Positions 1-5,712 of a DNA stretch of 7,275 nucleotides are shown one piece after another. Position 1 is the first letter of the stretch. The number at the start of each line of letters is the position of its first letter. The stretch lies in the NCBI GenBank assembly GCA_030640725.1, contig DAOWIV010000175.1:1-7275 (forward strand). Reading direction: 5' to 3'. This stretch comes from Methanosarcinales archaeon (GTDB lineage Archaea; Halobacteriota; Methanosarcinia; Methanosarcinales; Methanogasteraceae). The translations under genes were made by a program, and so were the position numbers. The notes beneath the pieces were generated by a model. That model had not been told where the DNA came from. It saw only the letters and a program-made list of their open reading frames with translations, and made no database searches.

Positions 1-1
1 C

Positions 2-133
2 TATCGACAGACCGATCCAGGGGAGATAAAGCACAAATACCGGACATCTCTGGGGATATTAGCATATCTTACCAGAAAGATGGAGTATTGGACCGCGAAG
101 TTTGGTCCGGTACTCGAACACCACGCAATGTGA
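2..133 (+). CDS. C-terminal end of an unrecognised protein (partial, runs off the left edge)
   Basis: The second forward frame is open from the window edge to a TGA at 131-133 and gives about 43 residues with ordinary protein composition: a charged helix-like stretch (KHKYRTSLGILAYLTRKMEY) followed by WTAKFGP and a short tail. I do not recognise the family. The first forward frame is also open, to a TAA at 157-159, but it runs into the TATA-like element of the next gene and looks less protein-like (many Ser/Thr/Arg/Asp, no hydrophobic core). I therefore prefer frame 2. With so few codons, chance openness cannot be excluded. Confidence 0.35.
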   Translation, partial: YRQTDPGEIKHKYRTSLGILAYLTRKMEYWTAKFGPVLEHHAM

Positions 134-147
134 CAACCTCGTGCCAG

Positions 148-164
148 AGAAAGGTTTAAGTATA
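148..164 (+). promoter_or_regulatory. Archaeal promoter (BRE/TATA-like) ahead of the DUF5658-like gene
   Basis: The purine-rich AGAGAAAGG followed by TTTAAGTATA matches the usual archaeal BRE plus TATA layout. It lies just after the preferred stop of the upstream gene (133). A transcription start about 25 bases further on (near 188) would put the possible start codons at 212, 268 or 320 all inside the transcript. Called by pattern only. Confidence 0.45.
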
Positions 165-267
165 CTCAGATAATTCCCACACTGCACGTAAATATCATTC
201 CGCCACGATCCATGCACAGTTTGCTGCCAATTGGCTACACAACAACCTGCATGGCAGGCCAGGATGG

Positions 268-807
268 ATGTCCATGTCTCGGTCCCCCCCACCCACACAA
301 GCGGATACTCCCGGATCGCATGATTCAGGAGACCCGTCATACCAAGGATGCTCTACAAGATCGCTATGGTCAGGGCACAATATTAACCTATATCTATTTA
401 TCTTCGCAATCGTAGTCTCGTTGTACGACGTGGTGAGTACTGCGCTCTGTATCGACTTCTGTGGCTACGGTTATGAGGCAAATGCACTTCTCAGATGGAT
501 TATCCGTGATTTCGGTGTGACCGGCTTCATCGCTGCGAAAATGTGTGTGACCGTGATTGCTCTGGCGGTTGTTTACTATATCATAGCAAATAACATTTGT
601 TTTGGGGGTAATAGCCCAAAAGGGTTTTATGGCATCTATTTTGGCGTGATATTCAGCAATATCTATGCAGGCACTTCAAATACCGCCGTAATAACCGGAA
701 ACGCATCTTTTTATTTCTTAAATCTGGATTGCATGCAGATGGTAGTGGTGTTAGCGTGTGTGCCGCTGATCGCAGTTTTACTGCTTGAAATCTACCGTAG
801 ATGCTAA
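268..807 (+). CDS. DUF5658-like small polytopic membrane protein, N-terminus uncertain
   Basis: The 179-residue frame has four hydrophobic segments, roughly residues 40-62, 85-110, 120-142 and 155-175. Between the first two it carries a pattern I associate with DUF5658: an Asp followed by Ser-Thr in the first helix (YDVVST, D54), then a loop Gly-Tyr-Glu-Ala-Asn (E70, N72), then a helix with Gly...Ala-Ala-Lys (K91). The molecular role of that family is unknown; the protein should sit in the cytoplasmic membrane. Residues 1-38 are rich in Ser, Pro, Gly and Asp and look unlike coding sequence. The overlapping frame starting at 212 or 320 encodes a much more plausible amphipathic N-terminus (MIQETRHTKDALQDRYGQG), which would join this frame through a one-base shift between about 378 and 413. 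No convincing ribosome binding site precedes 268. The gene probably stands alone between its own promoter and an oligo-T stretch. Confidence 0.62.
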   Translation: MSMSRSPPPTQADTPGSHDSGDPSYQGCSTRSLWSGHNINLYLFIFAIVVSLYDVVSTALCIDFCGYGYEANALLRWIIRDFGVTGFIAAKMCVTVIALAVVYYIIANNICFGGNSPKGFYGIYFGVIFSNIYAGTSNTAVITGNASFYFLNLDCMQMVVVLACVPLIAVLLLEIYRRC

Positions 808-813
808 TTTTTT
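808..813 (+). terminator. Oligo-T terminator after the DUF5658-like gene
   Basis: Six consecutive T follow the TAA stop directly. Short T runs without a stable hairpin are typical archaeal transcription termination signals. Weak on its own. Confidence 0.3.
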
Positions 814-1061
814 GGAAGTCCTGGCGTCTTGCTGGTATCAGGAGCTGTAGATCTGGTATGCACCCGTTTTTCATCCGTCAATTCATGGAATCCCACATTG
901 GTGCTCAATCGGAGTCGATTTGCTGTTGAGATGGCAGTATGCAAGAGTTTTGAAATGATCTACGGTGGATGGTTGGTGGAGCGTCCTGCCATATATGTTA
1001 CTTTGATATATTATTTCCAGTAATGATCGTAAATTGTTAGTGTGTTGGGTGCAATAACGTT

Positions 1062-1069
1062 TTTATAGT
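1062..1069 (+). promoter_or_regulatory. TATA-like element of the subtilase gene
   Basis: TTTATAGT lies about 56-63 bases before the chosen start codon. A transcription start some 25 bases downstream (near 1090-1095) would leave a leader of about 30-35 bases containing the ribosome binding site. Pattern-based call; an AT-rich patch at 990-1018 is a less well placed alternative. Confidence 0.4.
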
Positions 1070-1111
1070 AGGATGTACTGGTTAGTATGTGCAGATATTG
1101 CAATTGATATC

Positions 1112-1120
1112 GGAGATGAT
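1112..1120 (+). promoter_or_regulatory. Ribosome binding site that fixes the subtilase start at 1125
   Basis: GGAGATGAT differs at one position from a full complement of the archaeal 16S 3' end (GGAGGTGAT). GGAG ends 9 bases before the ATG at 1125. The alternative in-frame ATG at 1089 has no such site and would put twelve extra residues, including an acidic one, ahead of the signal peptide. Confidence 0.65.
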
Positions 1121-1124
1121 ACAC

Positions 1125-3137
1125 ATGAAAAGAACAATAGGAATCATAATGGTACTGCTGATGCTGATGTCGGTGACATGTGCATGGGCAGGTAACGCAA
1201 AAGATGCGCAGACCGGCGGCGAAAACAAGGTGAACGTGATCATCGGTTATGTGGACAAGCCCAATCAGGCTGACGAAGACATGATTCGTGGACACGGTGG
1301 AAAAACCAGGCACACATATCATATAATCAATGCGAAAGCGGTGGAAATACCGGAGCAGGCTATCGATCGTATTAAGAATAATCCGAGAGTGGCGTATGTC
1401 GAAGAGGATGCCAAAGTGTATGCGCTTGGAGAAACGCTTCCTTGGGGTGTTGATCGCATAGATGCAGAAATCGTCCATGCAGATAATAATAAAGGGACGG
1501 GAGTTAAAGTCGCGATAATCGACTCTGGGATCGATAAAGATCACCCAGACATAGAAGCAAATATCAAAGGTGGGGTTAATTTTGTTTCCACACCACCTTG
1601 GAGACCGGCAGATCCGGACAAATGGGATGATGACAATGGACATGGTACGCATTGTGCCGGTATCGTGGCTGCAGTAGATAATGAAGAAGGGGTAATAGGA
1701 GTTGCTCCAGAAGCGGATCTTTACGGTGTTAAAGTTTTGGATAGGACTGGAAGCGGATATGTGAGTGATGTTATAGCAGGAATAGAATGGTCAATCGCTA
1801 AAGGGATGCAAGTAATTTCAATGAGCTTAGGAGGCGGTTATTCAGAAGGTATGGAAACTGCGTGCTATAATGCTTATGAGGCAGGAATCGTTGTAGTTGC
1901 TTCAGCAGGTAACTCAGGACCCGATGACGATACCGTTGGCTATCCGGCAAAATATGATTCTGTTATTGCAGTGTCAGCAACCGACGATACAAACACTATC
2001 GCGTCATTCTCAAGCAGAGGACTTGAAGTTGAACTGGCAGCTCCTGGAGTTGACATCCTATCCACATATCCAGGAGGATACGCAATAGGGAGCGGCACTT
2101 CAATGGCATGTCCGCATGTTGTAGGGACCGCAGCTCTGGTGATAGCTTCTGGCATTACAGATAATGGGGCGGTACGCGTGCGCCTACAAGAAACTGCTGA
2201 TGATCTGGGTGCAACAGGATTTGATACGAAGTATGGATACGGTCTGGTTGATGCAGATGAAGCCGTTCTGCCAGCTGTGTCTAACACCCCACCGATAGCG
2301 GATGCAGGTGGCTCATACTCCGGGACGGAAGATGTCGCCATCACCTTTGATGGATCAGGTTCCTACGACTCGGATGGTGATCTGCTGACATATGCCTGGT
2401 ACTTCGGTGATGGCTCAACTGGAACCGGTGTAAATCCGACCCATGCATATACCGCTGGTGGAAATTACACCGTCACTTTGGTTGTAAACGATGGCAAAGT
2501 GGACTCTGAAGCGTCCGCTACAACTGCTGATATAACGGAAGTCAATGATCCACCGGTAGCGGACGCAGGCTCAGGCCAAACTGCTTTGGTGAACGAGAAT
2601 GTGACCTTCAATGGTTCAGGATCCTATGACCTCGACGGCATCATAACTGATTATGAGTGGGAATTTGGTGACGGGAACACCGAAACTGGTATGACAACGA
2701 CCCACGCTTACGGAGTGGCAGGGACGTACACGGTTAACCTCACAGTCACTGATACTGGCGGGTTAACCGACACAGACACAACGATGGTGACCATCACGGA
2801 AATACCTGCTGACACCATGCATATCGATAGTATTGAGATGTCAAAAACAACGATACGATCGAGAGGCTGGTATACCTATGCTACAACAACGGTAACGATT
2901 GTTGATGGTGCTGGCGATCCAGTTGATGGTGCAACAGTGTCTGGTTCCTGGAGCGGACTGACAACTGATACCGATTCCGAAACTACTGGTGCAGAGGGAC
3001 ATGCAACATTGAATTCCGATCAGGTGAAGAATGCCGCAGGGACGTTCACTTTCACGGTAGACGCTGTTTCGCTTACCGGATGGACATACGACCAAGCAGC
3101 AAACGCGGAGACGAGCGATAGCATAACCGTACCCTAA
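1125..3137 (+). CDS. Secreted subtilisin-like serine protease (S8) with I9 propeptide and two PKD domains
   Basis: The 670-residue product is an exported endopeptidase made as a zymogen. In order: a Sec signal peptide (residues 1-22, MKRT then a hydrophobic core, cleavage likely after AWA), an I9 propeptide (about 36-100) that should chaperone and inhibit the enzyme, and the S8 catalytic domain (about 105-385). The triad is complete: Asp133 in VAIIDSGID, His173 in NGHGTHCAG, Ser326 in GSGTSMACPH. The oxyanion-hole Asn263 is in ASAGNSGP. Two PKD domains follow (about 388-472 and 476-559), each with the (W/Y)xFGDG and THAY signatures, then a C-terminal Ig-like domain (563-670). There is no C-terminal transmembrane segment and no lipobox, so a freely secreted enzyme, or one held by its PKD/Ig domains, is likely. 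It is monocistronic, between its own promoter and a hairpin terminator. Related proteins are common in archaea and bacteria; the natural substrate cannot be read from the sequence, though nutrient scavenging or surface-protein processing is plausible. Confidence 0.95.
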   Translation: MKRTIGIIMVLLMLMSVTCAWAGNAKDAQTGGENKVNVIIGYVDKPNQADEDMIRGHGGKTRHTYHIINAKAVEIPEQAIDRIKNNPRVAYVEEDAKVYALGETLPWGVDRIDAEIVHADNNKGTGVKVAIIDSGIDKDHPDIEANIKGGVNFVSTPPWRPADPDKWDDDNGHGTHCAGIVAAVDNEEGVIGVAPEADLYGVKVLDRTGSGYVSDVIAGIEWSIAKGMQVISMSLGGGYSEGMETACYNAYEAGIVVVASAGNSGPDDDTVGYPAKYDSVIAVSATDDTNTIASFSSRGLEVELAAPGVDILSTYPGGYAIGSGTSMACPHVVGTAALVIASGITDNGAVRVRLQETADDLGATGFDTKYGYGLVDADEAVLPAVSNTPPIADAGGSYSGTEDVAITFDGSGSYDSDGDLLTYAWYFGDGSTGTGVNPTHAYTAGGNYTVTLVVNDGKVDSEASATTADITEVNDPPVADAGSGQTALVNENVTFNGSGSYDLDGIITDYEWEFGDGNTETGMTTTHAYGVAGTYTVNLTVTDTGGLTDTDTTMVTITEIPADTMHIDSIEMSKTTIRSRGWYTYATTTVTIVDGAGDPVDGATVSGSWSGLTTDTDSETTGAEGHATLNSDQVKNAAGTFTFTVDAVSLTGWTYDQAANAETSDSITVP

Positions 3138-3163
3138 GGAGGAAACTTCTCCTCCTCTCTTTT
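3137..3163 (+). terminator. Hairpin terminator of the subtilase gene
   Basis: AGGAGGA (3137-3143) and TCCTCCT (3150-3156) form a perfect 7-bp stem with a 6-base loop, starting at the last base of the stop codon and followed by TTTT at 3160-3163. It sits in the gap between two convergent genes, where a terminator is expected. The left arm also resembles a Shine-Dalgarno sequence, but no forward gene follows. Confidence 0.65.
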
Positions 3164-3263
3164 ATCCGTATTCCGCCATCCTGCAGATATCCTCCTACAG
3201 CCGCCGCCCTGCACCCTCTTCATACATATCCTCGATCCTGCCGCGCATCCCGGTTTCCTACAA

Positions 3264-3926
3264 TCACCGATGCAATAAACCCGGATTAAACATCCTTTCG
3301 GACTTGCAATAGATATTAGCGATGAAAAGGATGCTGCCGATGGAATCGTACACCGGTATCAGAGTTCTGCGGTACCAGACCCCTTCGAACCCGTCGATTC
3401 GCTCCAACGATCCGGACAATTCGGAAGAACTCAATACATCAACCGGGACCCGGTCCCCCTCATTATCCAAGACAAAGAACGGAAATCCATAATGCTCTTC
3501 GATGCGCCCGCGCACGAACCCGTCAATCCATTCTCCCGCGATATGCTCGATGATTCTGTGATTAGGCTCGCCTCGTCTTAGTGTACCGTAAATTGCCAGC
3601 CGGTTTACAGGATAATTAAATAACCCGTCTACCACGTCCCACAAAGACGGCAAACCAACTCCCTGAATTGCCCGATCATCATTCACCACCAGTTTGTCGA
3701 GCAGTGCGGACTGCTGCCGATCCGCCCCGCCGCCGGGATCCTGACACGCGCCCAGTCCTGCCTGCAGCACGTCCAAGCCATCCCGGATCATCCCGCAAGC
3801 CTTGATTTCGGCGCCATCCGCGCTACAAACCCGTGCATCGTTGAATCGGACGATGGATTTAACCAGATACGGTTGCATTTCTCTGGATTGCCACCAGTTC
3901 GCATCAGCACTCGTCCGTTTCATCAT
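3264..3926 (-). CDS. Gamma-glutamylcyclotransferase-like (GGCT/AIG2) protein with an uncharacterised N-terminal region
   Basis: The 220-residue product has a C-terminal GGCT/AIG2-like fold from about residue 109. It contains the substrate-loop signature YGTLRRGE (113-120) and DGFEGVWYRR (178-187), in which Glu181 aligns with the catalytic Glu of the family (human GGCT Glu98). Family members release 5-oxoproline from gamma-glutamyl compounds or cleave gamma-glutamylamine links, but many are uncharacterised, so the substrate is open. YGTLR normally lies close to the N-terminus; here about 108 residues precede it and match nothing I know. They contain two neighbouring Trp, a GACQDPGGG stretch and two possible helices. 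No start codon lies just before the GGCT domain, so the extension appears to be translated. The start ATG at 3926 overlaps the TGA of the upstream CbiE-PheA gene (ATGA, 4 bases), which implies one operon with coupled translation. A second ATG follows immediately at 3923. Confidence 0.72.
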   Translation of the reverse strand: MMKRTSADANWWQSREMQPYLVKSIVRFNDARVCSADGAEIKACGMIRDGLDVLQAGLGACQDPGGGADRQQSALLDKLVVNDDRAIQGVGLPSLWDVVDGLFNYPVNRLAIYGTLRRGEPNHRIIEHIAGEWIDGFVRGRIEEHYGFPFFVLDNEGDRVPVDVLSSSELSGSLERIDGFEGVWYRRTLIPVYDSIGSILFIANIYCKSERMFNPGLLHR

Positions 3927-5332
3927 TCCAGACGATACGATCCCAGCACCTTAAGCATCGCAACAATCCTCTTGATTGATTTCATGGCATTAGATACCAG
4001 TTCGTCGCGGACATGTCCCTGAAAATCAATATAAAAGAGATAATCCCCGAGAGCCTTCTTGGTCGGGCACGATTCGATCTTTGTGAGGTTGATATCCCGT
4101 GATGCGAACTCACCGAGCAGTTCATAAAGTGCGCCGGGGCGGTCTTTGTGCAGATCCACGATGATCGAGGTCTTGTCATGCCCGGTCGGCGCAGGCATGT
4201 CCGCATCGGTCCCGAGCACGATAAATCTCGTATAATTCTCATCGGCGTTCTGTATGTTCGCAGAGATGATCTCAAGCCCGTATTTCGCGGCAGTTTCTGC
4301 CGGAGCGATCGCTGCAACCCCATCTTGAGCGGATGCGAGTTTTGCGGCGTGTGCGGTGCTCGCAGCCATCTGAATGTCCACATTTCTGTAATTTTCCTCA
4401 AGAAATCTCCTGCATTGTGCAATAGCCTGCGGGTGCGACACGATCGTGTGAATGGTGCGGTTCTTTGCGAGCAGACTGTGTTGTATGGGTAGAATGATCT
4501 CTCCGATGATGGTTGCCGGATATCTTAGCAGCGCATCAAGCGTCAGTCCGATCGAGCCTTCAAGCGAGTTTTCAATCGGAACAACGCCGAGATCGGTGGC
4601 GGTTCCAACAGAAGATACGACCTCATCGATATCATCGAAGTATCTAAGCTCTGATGGGGAATATCCAATCCATCTCTTTGCTGCCTGCTCACTGAACGTC
4701 CCTTCCGGTCCGAGAACCCCTATCGCTGTTTTGAGATCGTCACGGACGAGTGCGCCACCAATCATGACCGAGAAGAGATTTGATTTAGCGTCAGGTGGAT
4801 TTCTGGTCGTGCCAACCACGATGCGCTCATCCGGGTATGCCAGTTGTTCGCATACCGCAATAGGAATCGAAAATCCATGATCCAGTAAGAATTCGGAGAT
4901 TTTATGCAGATCGAACCGTGCATCAGGAAGAACGAACACGGTTTTGCCGAGTTTTAGTTCGCGAAGGATCATCTGCATGGCACGGTCGATGTCACGTGCA
5001 TGTGCTGTGATCGCCGCAATCTCAGTCTGCTCGATTCCAAGCCTTGCACATGCAACCTGCAGCGAGGATATGCCCGGAATGACTACATCGCCCGGTTTTG
5101 CGAACCGTCCGAGACCCGATATCATAGGATCGCCGGTCGATAGCACCACGACATCGTCGGGCAGTTCCGATATTCCGGAGTAATCCTCGATCTCGCGGCA
5201 AACGCCCTTGATATGGTCGCTTACCAGTTCAATCGCACGTTTTGACCCGTATATTACGGATGCGCTCTCGATTGCATCGATTGCCTCTGATGTCAGCAGA
5301 TTTTTGCCTGCGCCAACGCCTACGATCTTCAT
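3923..5332 (-). CDS. CbiE-PheA fusion: cobalt-precorrin-7 C5-methyltransferase joined to prephenate dehydratase with ACT domain
   Basis: One open frame of 469 residues carries two complete enzymes. Residues 1-193 are CbiE: the SAM-binding start MKIVGVGAG, the STGDPMISGLG loop, the PGISSLQVACARLGI segment and the CEQLAYPDERIVVGT segment before a final FSVMIGG. CbiE methylates C5 of cobalt-precorrin-7 in anaerobic cobalamin synthesis. After a short linker, residues 203-375 are prephenate dehydratase (GPEGTFSEQAA, PIENSLEGS, SHPQAIAQC and the catalytic TRF at 368-370), which converts prephenate to phenylpyruvate. Residues 388-465 are an ACT domain with GALY (400-403) and ESCP (420-423) at the phenylalanine-binding positions. 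I chose the ATG at 5332 because CbiE proteins begin there; the frame is open to an ATG at 5407, but those 25 residues match nothing and lie beside a promoter-like element. The linker has no start codon next to the PheA domain; the nearest internal ATG (11 codons upstream, inside CbiE) has no ribosome binding site. The gene is first in an operon with the GGCT-like gene. Confidence 0.9.
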   Translation of the reverse strand: MKIVGVGAGKNLLTSEAIDAIESASVIYGSKRAIELVSDHIKGVCREIEDYSGISELPDDVVVLSTGDPMISGLGRFAKPGDVVIPGISSLQVACARLGIEQTEIAAITAHARDIDRAMQMILRELKLGKTVFVLPDARFDLHKISEFLLDHGFSIPIAVCEQLAYPDERIVVGTTRNPPDAKSNLFSVMIGGALVRDDLKTAIGVLGPEGTFSEQAAKRWIGYSPSELRYFDDIDEVVSSVGTATDLGVVPIENSLEGSIGLTLDALLRYPATIIGEIILPIQHSLLAKNRTIHTIVSHPQAIAQCRRFLEENYRNVDIQMAASTAHAAKLASAQDGVAAIAPAETAAKYGLEIISANIQNADENYTRFIVLGTDADMPAPTGHDKTSIIVDLHKDRPGALYELLGEFASRDINLTKIESCPTKKALGDYLFYIDFQGHVRDELVSNAMKSIKRIVAMLKVLGSYRLE

Positions 5333-5413
5333 CGTGGAGTTTTTATGCGGCAGTGGTATTAAACGAATTGGTAAATCCATGGGGCTCGAAAACTCCCCCA
5401 CATCCACCTTACA

Positions 5414-5434
5414 GTTATACCAATTTACTATAAC
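5414..5434. promoter_or_regulatory. Divergent promoter region: GTTATA/TATAAC inverted repeat with TATA-like elements on both strands
   Basis: GTTATA (5414-5419) and TATAAC (5429-5434) form a perfect 6-bp inverted repeat with a 9-base spacer. On the minus strand the repeat contains TTATAGTAAA and TGGTATAACT, either of which could serve as TATA box for the cbiE-pheA operon (transcription start near 5390-5400, leader of about 60 bases). On the plus strand the right arm reads CTATAACTTT. The repeat may also be an operator; the sequence alone does not decide. Confidence 0.35.
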
Positions 5435-5494
5435 TTTTGGAAATTAGATGATAATCAGATAGATTTATGTAGCATGGAGTTGTTTGTATAGCAT

Positions 5495-5543
5495 CGGGTC
5501 ATCGTGGTCGTCATGGTGGCTACGGTGCCTATCAGATGACCCG
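5495..5543 (+). promoter_or_regulatory. Stem-loop in the leader of the small ORF/treT transcript
   Basis: CGGGTCATC (5495-5503) pairs perfectly with GATGACCCG (5535-5543), a 9-bp stem enclosing 31 bases; in RNA a U-G pair can be added at the base. The loop may fold further (GGC at 5518-5520 with GCC at 5527-5529). A TATA-like GATTTATG near 5462-5469 would start transcription close to 5495, so the stem could form the very 5' end of the mRNA. No known riboswitch class is recognised. It could be an RNA structure or a protein-binding palindrome with a wide spacer. Confidence 0.4.
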
Positions 5544-5583
5544 GGGTAGCATCACAGAAACAAAAACAGTGCGAGGAGAGACG

Positions 5584-5712
5584 ATGAAAAGACCGGATAA
5601 CCTACATCGTAACACGCGTCCCCTGATGTTTGCAGGGATGAATGCCATAAGAATCGAGGGATCAAGAATCAAAGCCCTCCTGATTACAGCAGATTATTGG
5701 GGGCATCTATGA
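5584..5712 (+). CDS. Small ORF of 42 codons, translationally coupled to treT
   Basis: An ATG at 5584 follows a strong ribosome binding site (GAGGAGAG at 5573-5580, GGAG ending 5 bases before the start). The frame stops at TGA 5710-5712, overlapping the treT start ATG at 5709 by 4 bases (ATGA). The product begins MKRPDNLHRNTRPLM, continues with a segment of hydrophobic and basic residues (NAIRIEGSRIKALLITADY) and ends WGHL. There is no transmembrane helix, cysteine cluster or known domain. The ribosome binding site quality and the exact overlap argue for real translation: it could be a small protein acting with the trehalose synthase, or a leader whose translation sets that of treT. I do not recognise the family. 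Confidence 0.55.
   Translation: MKRPDNLHRNTRPLMFAGMNAIRIEGSRIKALLITADYWGHL

Larger units (their letters stand above)
808..1124. other. Intergenic region of about 317 bases, no convincing gene
   Basis: No frame here looks coding: the 64-codon forward frame 829-1023 lacks a ribosome binding site and a recognisable domain, and the long reverse frame entering from 1652 is a shadow of the protease gene. What is visible is the oligo-T at the left, an AT-rich patch at 990-1018, and the TATA-like element and ribosome binding site of the protease gene at the right. I see no tRNA cloverleaf, repeat array or long inverted repeat. Confidence 0.5.

Noticed and set aside
38..112. 8-bp inverted repeat TACCGGAC / GTCCGGTA with a 59-base gap
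   Set aside because: Long spacing and location inside a probable coding tail; an 8-bp match at this distance is expected by chance in several kilobases.
59..380. Two reverse-strand frames near the left edge
   Set aside because: High in Cys, Trp, Gly and His with no domain, and they cross the promoter of the forward membrane-protein gene.
601..622. Hairpin TTTTGGG / CCCAAAA with an 8-base loop
   Set aside because: Lies inside the DUF5658-like coding sequence with no terminator or start codon nearby; probably a chance effect of codon choice.
1011..1652. Reverse-strand open frame of 213 codons opposite the protease
   Set aside because: Rich in His, Ile, Cys, Tyr and Arg with no domain; it lies antisense to the well-supported subtilase gene and extends into its promoter.
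1940..2344. Reverse-strand frame of 134 codons inside the subtilase gene
   Set aside because: Antisense shadow of the S8 catalytic domain, with low-complexity Ser/Pro/Ala composition.
5333..5407. 25-residue N-terminal extension of the CbiE-PheA frame (ATG at 5407)
   Set aside because: CbiE proteins begin at MKIVGVG; the extension has no family similarity, its possible ribosome binding site is only about one base from the ATG, and it lies at the expected transcription start.
4148..5447. Several forward-strand frames of 63-142 codons opposite cbiE-pheA
   Set aside because: All are antisense to a gene with clear family motifs; their products are Ser/Arg/Pro-rich and lack ribosome binding sites.
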